A stretch of DNA of 11,467 bases from Caulobacterales bacterium (GTDB lineage: Bacteria > Pseudomonadota > Alphaproteobacteria > Caulobacterales > Caulobacteraceae). Location of the stretch: assembly GCA_947480815.1 (NCBI GenBank), contig CANKEA010000016.1:1-11467 (forward strand). Reading direction: 5' to 3'. The translations under genes and the position numbers were made by a program. How positions within the stretch are numbered: position 1 is the first letter of the stretch; each line of letters begins with the position of its first letter. Shown piece after piece: positions 1-6,078 of this stretch. The notes under the pieces were generated by a model. That model did not search any database. It was not told the origin of the DNA and saw only the letters and a list, made by a program, of their open reading frames with translations.

Positions 1-1
1 A

Positions 2-79
2 GAGATCGAGATCGTTGGCCTGGGTCCATCGACGCTCATCAACGCCCACCCAGGCACGCCGGACTTCGGTAAGTTCTGA
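2..79 (+). CDS. 3' end of an unidentified gene (5' truncated by window edge)
   Basis: The frame is open from the left edge to a TGA at 77-79 and would encode 25 C-terminal residues reading EIEIVGLGPSTLINAHPGTP and then DFGKF. The residue mix looks like real protein rather than an arginine-rich shadow frame, and it stops 11 bp before the convergent stop of the next gene, which is how adjacent genes in this compact region behave. A second frame (starting at base 3) is also open here, so the assignment rests on composition and spacing only. I do not recognise the family and assign no function. Confidence 0.4.
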   Translation, partial: EIEIVGLGPSTLINAHPGTPDFGKF

Positions 80-90
80 ATGGGTCCGAC

Positions 91-456
91 CTAGTCGCGC
101 TCGGGCGCGGCGCCGCCTTGGTCCAGAATGACGTGTCCGATCCAGCTGACGATGCTGATCATGATCGAGCCGAGGAGTGCGGGGATTAGGCCGCCTACGG
201 TCAGGCCGGGCAACAGGTAGGCAATCAGACCCAGCATCGCGGCATTGACCAGTAGCAGCCAAAGGCCCAGCGTCAGGACGGTGATCGGTAGGGTCAGCAG
301 GATCAAGAACGGCCGGATGATCGCATTGACGATCCCCAGGCCCGCCGCCGCGATCAGCAAGGTGGTGACTGTATCGTAGTGAATGCCGTGCACCAGGCGC
401 GCCGCGATGTAGAGCGCGAAAGCGCCGATCAGAGCGCGCAGTATTAGTCGCACCAT
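91..456 (-). CDS. Phage holin superfamily IV / YvlD-like small membrane protein
   Basis: This encodes a small, very hydrophobic protein of 121 residues. It has about four membrane segments (roughly residues 5-22, 30-48, 52-84 as one long or two short segments, and 92-113) and a short polar tail, DQGGAAPERD. The central stretch VNAIIRPFLILLTLPIT followed by LTLGLWLLLVNAAML is the recognisable signature of the family usually called 'mycobacterial 4-TMS phage holin, superfamily IV' (YvlD type). Despite the name, these are ordinary chromosomal inner-membrane proteins of unknown role, and nothing nearby suggests phage. The ATG at 456 was chosen because MVRLILRAL is the usual type of start in this family and a GGGG lies 8-11 bases upstream. 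An ATG at 468 or GTG at 483 would add 4 or 9 residues. It is divergent from rpoH. Confidence 0.8.
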   Translation of the reverse strand: MVRLILRALIGAFALYIAARLVHGIHYDTVTTLLIAAAGLGIVNAIIRPFLILLTLPITVLTLGLWLLLVNAAMLGLIAYLLPGLTVGGLIPALLGSIMISIVSWIGHVILDQGGAAPERD

Positions 457-529
457 GTTTGGCCCCATCGGTTGCCGCCTCACAGAAGCTTAGGCTGGAG
501 AGATTACGCCCACAATCCGCATGCGTGGT

Positions 530-561
530 CTTATCTTGGCCGCATCCTATCCCTATCTAGG
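530..561 (+). promoter_or_regulatory. Candidate heat-shock (sigma-32) promoter of rpoH
   Basis: CCTATCTAGG at 552-561 fits the alphaproteobacterial sigma-32 -10 pattern CYTATNTNNG at every fixed position. The -35 side is less clean: a true CTTG lies at 535-538 but only 13 bases upstream, while a CTTA at 530-533 has a near-ideal 18-base gap. Caulobacter rpoH is known to be transcribed partly by its own sigma factor, so an autoregulatory promoter is expected here. The exact -35 is uncertain. Confidence 0.45.
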
Positions 562-564
562 GAC

Positions 565-589
565 TTGAACGGGGGTAGTTGTCTAGGGC
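565..589 (+). promoter_or_regulatory. Candidate housekeeping promoter of rpoH
   Basis: TTGAACG (565-571) resembles the Caulobacter sigma-73 -35 box TTGACGS. After an acceptable gap, TCTAGGGC at 582-589 partly matches the -10 box GCTANAWC. The match is partial. A second, vegetative promoter would suit rpoH, which needs basal expression. Confidence 0.3.
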
Positions 590-633
590 GTTTATCTGCG
601 CCCCTCCCGTCTCGGGATGAAAAGGGGACTGTC

Positions 634-1524
634 ATGGCTGCAGCAAACGCGCTCTCGGTAATGTCGCCGGACGGCGGCCTGTCGCGCTACCTCACCGAAA
701 TCCGCAAATTCCCCATGCTGGAGCGCGACGAGGAATTTATGCTCGCCCAGCGCTGGAAGGAGCATCAGGATCCCGACGCGGCCCATAAGATGGTCACCAG
801 CCACCTGCGTCTCGTGGCCAAGATCGCCATGGGCTATCGCGGCTATGGCCTGCCGATCGGCGAGGTTATCTCCGAAGGCAACGTTGGGCTGATGCAGGCC
901 GTCAAGAAGTTCGAGCCCGACAAAGGTTTCCGCCTGGCCACCTACGCCATGTGGTGGATTCGTGCCTCTATCCAGGAATACATCCTGCGCAGCTGGTCGC
1001 TCGTGAAGATGGGCACCACTGCGGCGCAGAAGAAGCTGTTCTTCAACCTGCGCAAGGCCAAGAGCCAGATTTCCGCCTTTCAGGACGGCGACCTGCGGCC
1101 CGAACAGGTGACCGAGATTGCGACCAAGCTGGGCGTGCTCGACAGCGAAGTGATTTCGATGAACCGTCGCCTGTCTGGACCCGACTCTTCGCTCAACGCA
1201 CCCGTGCGCGGCGATAGCGAGGCCGAGTGGCAGGATTGGCTGGCCGACGACAATGCCGTCAGCCAGGAAACCGCCTTCGCCGAGAGCGAAGAAAAGAGCC
1301 AGCGCATGACCCTGCTGCAAGCGGCCATGGGTGACCTGACAGACCGCGAACGCCACATCATTACCGAGCGGCGCCTGAAGGACGACCCGATCACACTCGA
1401 AACCCTGGCGTCAGAATACGGCGTCAGCCGTGAACGGGTGCGCCAGATCGAGGTGCGGGCCTTCGACAAGCTGCAAAAGGCCATGCAGGCCGCCGCGATG
1501 CGAAAAGGGATGGTTGCAGCTTAA
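634..1524 (+). CDS. rpoH: RNA polymerase heat-shock sigma factor RpoH (sigma-32)
   Basis: Alternative sigma factor that directs core RNA polymerase to chaperone and protease promoters during heat shock. The 296-residue product has region 2 (about 54-124, including LRLVAKIAMGYRGYGLPIGE and TYAMWWIRASIQEYI) and then the RpoH box QKKLFFNLR (132-140), which separates RpoH from RpoD-type sigmas. The C-terminal region 4.2 helix-turn-helix (about 255-275) contains YGVSRERVRQIE. Length and sequence closely resemble Caulobacter RpoH. The frame is open further upstream (from 472), but ATG 634 is preceded by GGGG at 624-627, and the protein from there starts MAAANALSVMSPDGGLSRYL as in relatives; the upstream extension lacks family character. 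Two candidate promoters lie at 530-589. It is convergent with mtaB. Confidence 0.97.
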   Translation: MAAANALSVMSPDGGLSRYLTEIRKFPMLERDEEFMLAQRWKEHQDPDAAHKMVTSHLRLVAKIAMGYRGYGLPIGEVISEGNVGLMQAVKKFEPDKGFRLATYAMWWIRASIQEYILRSWSLVKMGTTAAQKKLFFNLRKAKSQISAFQDGDLRPEQVTEIATKLGVLDSEVISMNRRLSGPDSSLNAPVRGDSEAEWQDWLADDNAVSQETAFAESEEKSQRMTLLQAAMGDLTDRERHIITERRLKDDPITLETLASEYGVSRERVRQIEVRAFDKLQKAMQAAAMRKGMVAA

Positions 1525-1531
1525 CCTTCCG

Positions 1532-1631
1532 CCGTCATCCCGACCGGAGCGAAGCGCCGGGACCCAGAGCTTGCGGTGCCTTGGCCCCCAGGTCCTGGAT
1601 TAGCGCGCTATGCGCTTGTCCGGGATGACGG
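1532..1631. repeat. Intergenic inverted-repeat element between rpoH and mtaB
   Basis: The ends are a perfect 11-bp inverted repeat: CCGTCATCCCG (1532-1542) and CGGGATGACGG (1621-1631). Inside are smaller dyads, including CCGG-N9-CCGG around 1544-1560 and CCAG-GTC-CTGG at 1589-1599. Elements with CGTCATCCCGG ends are common dispersed intergenic repeats in alphaproteobacterial genomes (my recollection; copies cannot be counted here). It fills almost all of the 135-bp gap between two convergent genes, so the RNA hairpin could end transcription from both sides. There is no T-tract, so a classical intrinsic terminator is not shown. Confidence 0.65.
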
Positions 1632-1659
1632 GGCGCTGAGGTGGTAGCAATCCTGACGG

Positions 1660-2895
1660 TCAGGCGGCCAAGGCCCGCTTTCCGTCTGATCCCGTCAGGG
1701 TCAGACGTACCACTTCACCGCACGCCAAACTGGCCGGAACCACCACCTCGGTGAAGTCGCCGGCGCGGCCGACGCCGGCCTTCTCAACCAGCACGTCCGC
1801 TTGCGTGCCCACGCGCGACGTCAGGTGACGGGCCAGGGCCAAATCACCCTCGGCGCGAAGGCGGGCAGCCCGCTCTTTTACGATGGCACCTGCAACCGGC
1901 GGCATTCGAGCGGCAGGCGTGTTGGGACGTGGGCTGAAGGGGAAGGCGTGCACGTAGGCAATCCCGCCCTCACGAACCAGGGCCAAGGTATTCTCGAACG
2001 CCTGTTCGCTCTCGGTCGGGAAACCGGCGATCAGGTCAGCTCCGAAGGCCACATCAGGACGCACAGCCCGCACGGCGGCAATCAGCTTCAGAGCGTCGGC
2101 ACGCAGGTGGCGACGCTTCATGCGCTTGAGGATCATGTCGTCCCCTGCCTGAAGACTGAGGTGCAGGTGAGGCATCAGCCGCGGCTCCTCCACCAGGCAG
2201 CGCATCAAGGTCTCATCAATCTCGGCCGCGTCGATTGAGGAAAGCCGCAGGCGTTGCAGTTCCGGAACCAATAACAGGATGCGCGCCACAAGATCACCCA
2301 GCACCGGCGCGCCGGGCAAGTCCGCGCCCCAACTGGTAATGTCTACGCCGGTCAGCACCACCTCGCGGCTGCCGGCCAAAGCCAGGCGGCGCACCTGCGT
2401 AACCACATCGGCGACCGGGACCGAGCGCGAATTGCCACGACCAAACGGGATAACGCAAAAAGTGCAGCGGTGATCACAGCCGTTCTGGACCGCCACAAAG
2501 GTGCGTGCCCGCTCTGTTGGATCACGGGTGGCCGATGCCGTAGCGCCCCGCTCGGTCATGATGTCGGGAACCCGGACTCGTTCGCCGTGGGCGTGCAGGG
2601 CACCCGATCGCGCCTTGTCGGCGTTGCCCAGCACCAGATCCACCTCGGGCATGGCGGCGAAGGCGGCCGGATCAATCTGTGCTGCGCAGCCGGTGACGAT
2701 CAGCCGGGCGTCCGGCCGTTCACGCCGCATTTTGCGGATCGATTGACGCGCCTGTCGCATGGCCTCGGCGGTGACCGCGCAGGTGTTGAATACGACAGCG
2801 CCTGTGACGCCGTCAGCCTCTGCCTGGGCGCGGATTTCCTCGGATTCGGCCAGGTTGAGCCTGCAGCCGAAGGTGATGACTTCTGTGCCGCTCAC
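1660..2895 (-). CDS. mtaB: tRNA (t6A37) methylthiotransferase MtaB, radical SAM
   Basis: Adds a methylthio group to N6-threonylcarbamoyladenosine at position 37 of ANN-decoding tRNAs, using two iron-sulfur clusters and S-adenosylmethionine. The 411-residue product has the N-terminal UPF0004 domain with its three cluster cysteines C11 (TFGCRLN), C39 (FNTCAVT) and C70 (VTGCAAQ). The radical SAM motif is C140-x3-C144-x2-C147 (GCDHRCTFCVIPFGRG), and a TRAM-like RNA-binding tail begins near residue 365. The TFGCRLN and NTCAVT wording favours MtaB over MiaB or RimO. The start is GTG at 2895-2893, overlapping the dapF stop as GTGA, which suggests translational coupling. The next in-frame Met (46) would delete two cluster cysteines. 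In several alphaproteobacteria ftsY follows mtaB; here rpoH lies convergently instead. Confidence 0.95.
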   Translation of the reverse strand: MSGTEVITFGCRLNLAESEEIRAQAEADGVTGAVVFNTCAVTAEAMRQARQSIRKMRRERPDARLIVTGCAAQIDPAAFAAMPEVDLVLGNADKARSGALHAHGERVRVPDIMTERGATASATRDPTERARTFVAVQNGCDHRCTFCVIPFGRGNSRSVPVADVVTQVRRLALAGSREVVLTGVDITSWGADLPGAPVLGDLVARILLLVPELQRLRLSSIDAAEIDETLMRCLVEEPRLMPHLHLSLQAGDDMILKRMKRRHLRADALKLIAAVRAVRPDVAFGADLIAGFPTESEQAFENTLALVREGGIAYVHAFPFSPRPNTPAARMPPVAGAIVKERAARLRAEGDLALARHLTSRVGTQADVLVEKAGVGRAGDFTEVVVPASLACGEVVRLTLTGSDGKRALAA

Positions 2896-3716
2896 GGCAT
2901 GGTCCCCGAAAATTCGACCGCCACGGGCCCCGTCATGATCACATGGTTGTCGTCGCGCCAGTCGATCTCAAGTTCGCCGCCGTCGAGGATCATCATCGCC
3001 TTGCGTCCGGTCAGACCGCGCCGCGCCGCTGCGACCAGGGCCGCGCAGGCACCTGTGCCGCATGCCTTGGTCAGACCTGCGCCACGTTCCCACACCCGAA
3101 GGCGGATGCGATCAGTCGCTAAGATGTGTGCGAAACCGACGTTCACGGCCTGCGGGAAAAGCGGATGGTGCTCGATCAGCGAGCCATCGCCAGTGACTTC
3201 AGTGTCGGTCGGCTCGTGGTCGACGAAGAACACCACATGCGGATTTCCCATCGAGACCGCTCCAGGTGTATGCAGCCGCGGATGGTCGATAGGACCGATC
3301 TGCAGCTCGATATTCCGGGTGTCCATATCCTCGGACAGTGGAATTTCGTTCCACTTTAGCCGGGGTTCACCCATGTCGACCGCGACGTGGTTCTCGCCGG
3401 CCCTGGCGGCCATCAAGACGCGCTCGGCGGTGTGAAAAACCGCCTCGTCCTTGCCGCTAGCCTGCATCAGGAGCCAGCCGACGCAGCGGCTGCCGTTGCC
3501 ACAGGCCCCGACCTGTTCACCATCATTATTCCAGAACCGCACCAGCGGCGATTGGCCACCGTCATTCGAAATGGCGATCAGCTGGTCGAAGCCAACGCCG
3601 CCGTCACGGCTTCCCCAGGCCCGCACCTGCTCTGGGGTGGGCTGAAAGTCGTGGGCACCCTGGACCACGACAAAGTCGTTGCCCAGCCCGTTCATCTTGA
3701 GAAACCTAAGGCTCAT
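2892..3716 (-). CDS. dapF: Diaminopimelate epimerase DapF
   Basis: Converts L,L-diaminopimelate to the meso form, the penultimate step of lysine synthesis and the source of the peptidoglycan cross-linking residue; cytosolic and cofactor-free. The 274-residue protein is of normal family length and has both catalytic cysteines: C72 in ACGNGSRC and C219 in KACGTGACAA. Substrate-binding segments are also present: GLGNDF (10-15), NNDGE (63-67), MGNPH (156-160), NVGFA (192-196) and ERGAG (210-214). ATG at 3716 is preceded on the minus strand by AGGA about 9 bases upstream. Its TGA overlaps the GTG start of mtaB by four bases. It lies 82 bp downstream of oxyR on the same strand, with a small perfect hairpin in the gap. 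Confidence 0.97.
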   Translation of the reverse strand: MSLRFLKMNGLGNDFVVVQGAHDFQPTPEQVRAWGSRDGGVGFDQLIAISNDGGQSPLVRFWNNDGEQVGACGNGSRCVGWLLMQASGKDEAVFHTAERVLMAARAGENHVAVDMGEPRLKWNEIPLSEDMDTRNIELQIGPIDHPRLHTPGAVSMGNPHVVFFVDHEPTDTEVTGDGSLIEHHPLFPQAVNVGFAHILATDRIRLRVWERGAGLTKACGTGACAALVAAARRGLTGRKAMMILDGGELEIDWRDDNHVIMTGPVAVEFSGTMP

Positions 3717-3738
3717 GGGAGCGATCCTATAGTGATGT

Positions 3739-3756
3739 TGTCGCGTTTAGGCGACA
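3739..3756. repeat. Short perfect hairpin between oxyR and dapF
   Basis: TGTCGC (3739-3744) and GCGACA (3751-3756) form a 6-bp stem around a 6-base loop, 22 bases upstream of the dapF start. It lacks a T-tract on the minus strand, so it is not a clear terminator. It could be an RNA structure in the oxyR-dapF junction or a protein-binding dyad. Confidence 0.35.
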
Positions 3757-3798
3757 CCGTCGGCCGCCGAGTGCGGTCAAGCGGGCGAAGGCCCAGCC

Positions 3799-4704
3799 CT
3801 AAACGCCCCGCAAGGTCTCCGCCAGCAGGCGGCCCTCTGTCGCGCGGCTGGAACGGCTGCGCCAGATCACCACGATCTCGCGGCTTGGGTGATCGGCGGC
3901 CAGATGACGCACCGAGACATGCGCTCGCTCGGCCAGACCGGCCTCAACAGCCATTGCGGGCACTAAGGAGACGCCCAGGCCCGATCCCACCATCTGCATC
4001 AGGGTAGGCAGTGAGGTGGCCGCAAAGGCCTCATCCTCGCCGACCCGCGGCGGGGGCTTGAGTCCACACGCGGCCAGGGCGTGATCCCGCAGACAGTGGC
4101 CGTCTTCCAGAAGGATCAGGCCGTCGTCCTCAAGCGCTTCCGGCGTGACGCGATCATGGGTCAGTAGGCGGTGATTGGCCGGGAAGGCGGCTAGAAGTTC
4201 GTCGTCTTCCACATGGGCGTATTCCAGACCGGTCAGGTCGTAGGGCAGGGCGATAAGGGCCGCATCCAGGGTCCCGGCCTTCAACCCCGCCACCAGCTTG
4301 GCCGTGAGATCCTCGCGCAGATACAGCCGTAGCTTGGGGAATTTCGCCCGCAACGTTGGCAAGGCCCGCGGCAGCAGGAACGGGGCAATGGTCGGAATCA
4401 CGCCCAGCCGGAAGCGCCCTGAAAGGGGGTGGCCCGCGCCCTGGGCGGCCTGCACCAGGTCTTCCGCCTTTGCCAGGATTTCGGACGCTCGCGCCGCCGC
4501 CTCGTGCCCGGCGGCGGTCAGGATTACACCCGATCGCGCTCGGTCAACGACCGCGGTGCCGATGATCTTTTCCAGCTCGGCGATACCTGCTGAAAGGGTG
4601 GGCTGAGTCACGTGGGCCGCCTCGGCAGCGCGGCTGAAGCTGCCCTGTTCGACCAGGAGCTTGAGGTATTGCAGTTGGCGGAGGGTTGGAAGCATGGCTC
4701 TCAT
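3799..4704 (-). CDS. oxyR: Peroxide-sensing LysR-family regulator OxyR
   Basis: A LysR-type regulator of 301 residues. The N-terminal winged helix-turn-helix (about 8-66) includes GSFSRAAEAAHVTQPTLSAG, followed by a linker helix and a substrate-type sensor domain from about residue 96. The motif LEDGHCLRDHALAAC places C204 and C213 nine residues apart, exactly like the disulfide-forming Cys199 and Cys208 of E. coli OxyR. RLGVIPTIAPFLLP also matches OxyR. It should therefore sense hydrogen peroxide by disulfide formation. It is divergent from ahpC, its classical target, with an OxyR-type operator between them. ATG 4704 has AGG 8 bases upstream on the minus strand; an ATG at 4695 (residue 4) is possible. 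Confidence 0.93.
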   Translation of the reverse strand: MRAMLPTLRQLQYLKLLVEQGSFSRAAEAAHVTQPTLSAGIAELEKIIGTAVVDRARSGVILTAAGHEAAARASEILAKAEDLVQAAQGAGHPLSGRFRLGVIPTIAPFLLPRALPTLRAKFPKLRLYLREDLTAKLVAGLKAGTLDAALIALPYDLTGLEYAHVEDDELLAAFPANHRLLTHDRVTPEALEDDGLILLEDGHCLRDHALAACGLKPPPRVGEDEAFAATSLPTLMQMVGSGLGVSLVPAMAVEAGLAERAHVSVRHLAADHPSREIVVIWRSRSSRATEGRLLAETLRGV

Positions 4705-4741
4705 ATAGACTGCCTCTATGCCATTTCAAAAAACAATCGAT
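4705..4741. promoter_or_regulatory. Candidate OxyR operator between oxyR and ahpC
   Basis: The E. coli OxyR tetramer site is ATAG-N7-CTAT-N7-ATAG-N7-CTAT. Here ATAG (4705-4708), seven bases, then CTAT (4716-4719) is an exact half-site; its arms extend to ATAGA/TCTAT. At the spacing expected for the second dimer, 4727-4730 is CAAA (poor) and 4738-4741 is CGAT (three of four). So one strong and one weak half-site share the right phasing. The strong half directly abuts the oxyR start codon (4702-4704), which fits autorepression, while the weak half lies towards ahpC. A weak -35-like TTGAAGC (4748-4754) for ahpC follows immediately. Confidence 0.6.
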
Positions 4742-4825
4742 TAGCTATTGAAGCGGGCCCGGCCTAACAGTCTCTCACATGGGCCCTGAGCCTAAGGGCC
4801 TGCCCCAAATCGATAGGAGACTGAC

Positions 4826-5386
4826 ATGCTCGGCGTTGGCGAAACCTTCCCCGATTTCAAGATCACCGGCGTGAAGCCGGGCTTCAACAAGCACGAGGAA
4901 AACGGCGTTAGCGCCTTCGAAACCCTCACCCAAGAGTCCTTCACCGGCAAGTGGAAGGTGGTCTTCTTCTATCCGAAAGATTTCACCTTCGTCTGCCCGA
5001 CCGAGATTGCCGAATTCGCGCGCCTCAATAAGGATTTCGCCGACCGCGACACCGTGGTGCTGGGGGGCTCGACCGACAACGAGCACTCCAAGCTCGGCTG
5101 GCGCCGCGAGCATCCGGACCTCGACAAACTGCCGATCTGGCAGTTCGCTGACAATTCCGGGAAGCTGGCCCGCGCGCTGGGCGTGCTGAACGAAGACGAG
5201 GGCGTCGCCCTGCGCGCTACCTACGTGGTCGACCCGCATAACGTCGTGCAGCACGTCTATGTGACCAACCTCAACGTGGGTCGCGCGCCCGCCGACACCT
5301 TGCGTGTTGTCGATGCGCTGCAGACGGACGAACTCTGCGCCTGCAACCGTCCGGCCGGCGGCGACGTTCTTAAACCCGCAGCGTAA
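4826..5386 (+). CDS. ahpC: Alkyl hydroperoxide reductase AhpC (2-Cys peroxiredoxin)
   Basis: Reduces hydrogen peroxide, organic hydroperoxides and peroxynitrite in the cytosol. The 186-residue protein has the peroxidatic cysteine C57 in PKDFTFVCPTEI, with T54 and R130 (VALRATYVVD) completing the peroxiredoxin active site. Near the C terminus DALQTDELCACN holds C171 and C173, the arrangement of the three-cysteine AhpC of Mycobacterium tuberculosis, which is recycled by AhpD rather than AhpF. That fits with ahpD being the next gene and no ahpF in view. AGGAGA at 4815-4820 is a good ribosome-binding site for ATG 4826. OxyR control is likely given the divergent oxyR gene and operator. The ahpD gene follows after 122 bp containing a strong stem-loop. 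Confidence 0.96.
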   Translation: MLGVGETFPDFKITGVKPGFNKHEENGVSAFETLTQESFTGKWKVVFFYPKDFTFVCPTEIAEFARLNKDFADRDTVVLGGSTDNEHSKLGWRREHPDLDKLPIWQFADNSGKLARALGVLNEDEGVALRATYVVDPHNVVQHVYVTNLNVGRAPADTLRVVDALQTDELCACNRPAGGDVLKPAA

Positions 5387-5395
5387 GGCCATCCG

Positions 5396-5419
5396 GGTTC
5401 AGTCTAGCTGATCTGAACC
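5396..5419 (+). repeat. Stem-loop just after ahpC
   Basis: GGTTCAG (5396-5402) pairs with CTGAACC (5413-5419) around a 10-base loop; one bulged base allows the stem to extend with flanking C/G pairs. It begins 9 bases after the ahpC stop, is GC-moderate and has no T-tract. It could protect the ahpC 3' end together with the larger hairpin that follows. Confidence 0.4.
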
Positions 5420-5435
5420 GGCTGAACGCCGCTGC

Positions 5436-5483
5436 GCTGGAAGGCGTGGCCTGACCCTCCCCCGAGCGGTCACGCCTTCCAGC
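5436..5483 (+). repeat. Strong 13-bp (up to 16-bp) stem-loop between ahpC and ahpD
   Basis: GCTGGAAGGCGTG (5436-5448) and CACGCCTTCCAGC (5471-5483) are perfect inverted copies. Pairing continues inward with one G-U and two G-C pairs, leaving a 16-base pyrimidine-rich loop. It ends 25 bases before the ahpD start. There is only CACTCTTTC after it, so it is at best a leaky terminator. More likely roles are a block to 3' decay of ahpC mRNA, an RNase III site, or an attenuator setting a high AhpC:AhpD ratio. Confidence 0.7.
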
Positions 5484-5508
5484 CACTCTTTCAAATCTGG
5501 AGACCGCC

Positions 5509-6042
5509 ATGTCCCTCGACGCCCTGCGCGAGCGCCTGCCTGCCTATGCCAAGGACCTGAGCCTGAACCTGTCATCCCTGGCGTCTGAAACCCTACTCAG
5601 CGACGCCCAGAAGTGGGGCACCTTCGTGGCCAGCGCCCACGCGGTCGGCCAGGGCGATGTGGTTAGGGCCGTTGAGGCCAGCGCCGTCGCTGCGGGGTTT
5701 TCCGACGAGGGCATGGCTTCGGCCAAGGCCGCCGCGGCCATGATGGGCATGAACAATATCTACTACCGGTCGCTGCACATTATGCACAACCAAGAGTACC
5801 GCACCCTGCCGGCGCGGCTGCGGATGAATATTCTAGCAAGCCCCGGCGCGCCGAAGATAGAGTTCGAGCTGTGGTGCCTCGCGGTTTCGGCCGTGAATGG
5901 CTGCGGTGCCTGCCTCGACAGTCACGAAGCCGAATTGCGCCAGCACGGGGTGACCAATGTGCAAGTCCAGGCGGCGCTACGTATTGCCGCTGTAGTCCAT
6001 GCCGTCAGCGCCGTCATGCGGGGTGAGTCGGCCGCTCAATAG
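5509..6042 (+). CDS. ahpD: Alkylhydroperoxidase AhpD (thiol reductase partner of AhpC)
   Basis: Reduces the AhpC disulfide and is itself recharged in mycobacteria by dihydrolipoamide acyltransferase and lipoamide dehydrogenase. The 177-residue protein aligns along its length with M. tuberculosis AhpD: LPAYAKDLSLNLSSL at 10-24, AAMMGMNNIYYRS at 76-88, RLRMNILASPGAPK at 103-116 and ELWCLAVSAVNGCGACLDSH at 120-139. The active site has C132-x-x-C135, with E120 and H139 matching mycobacterial Glu118 and His137. The mycobacterial His132, inside the CxxC, is A134 here (CGAC instead of CSHC). GGAGA at 5499-5503 serves ATG 5509. It is convergent with murI after 36 bp. Confidence 0.95.
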   Translation: MSLDALRERLPAYAKDLSLNLSSLASETLLSDAQKWGTFVASAHAVGQGDVVRAVEASAVAAGFSDEGMASAKAAAAMMGMNNIYYRSLHIMHNQEYRTLPARLRMNILASPGAPKIEFELWCLAVSAVNGCGACLDSHEAELRQHGVTNVQVQAALRIAAVVHAVSAVMRGESAAQ

Positions 6043-6078
6043 AAACCCGCTAGCCTACCGAAAGGGCGGATGCGCGGA

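Noticed and set aside
91..456. Phage holin name suggesting a prophage remnant
   Set aside because: No endolysin, integrase or phage structural gene is nearby. This family is widespread on bacterial chromosomes and the name is historical.
472..633. N-terminal extension of rpoH from an upstream in-frame ATG at 472
   Set aside because: The extra 54 residues lack family similarity, would cover the candidate promoters, and the ATG at 634 has a good ribosome-binding site and the expected N terminus.
592..1356. A 254-codon minus-strand open frame opposite rpoH
   Set aside because: It is antisense to the strongly supported sigma factor, with low-information composition and no domain.
2470..3435. 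A 321-codon plus-strand open frame opposite mtaB and dapF
   Set aside because: It is antisense to two well-supported genes with intact catalytic motifs, is arginine/serine-rich with no recognisable domain, and crosses the dapF-mtaB junction. High GC makes such long shadow frames common.
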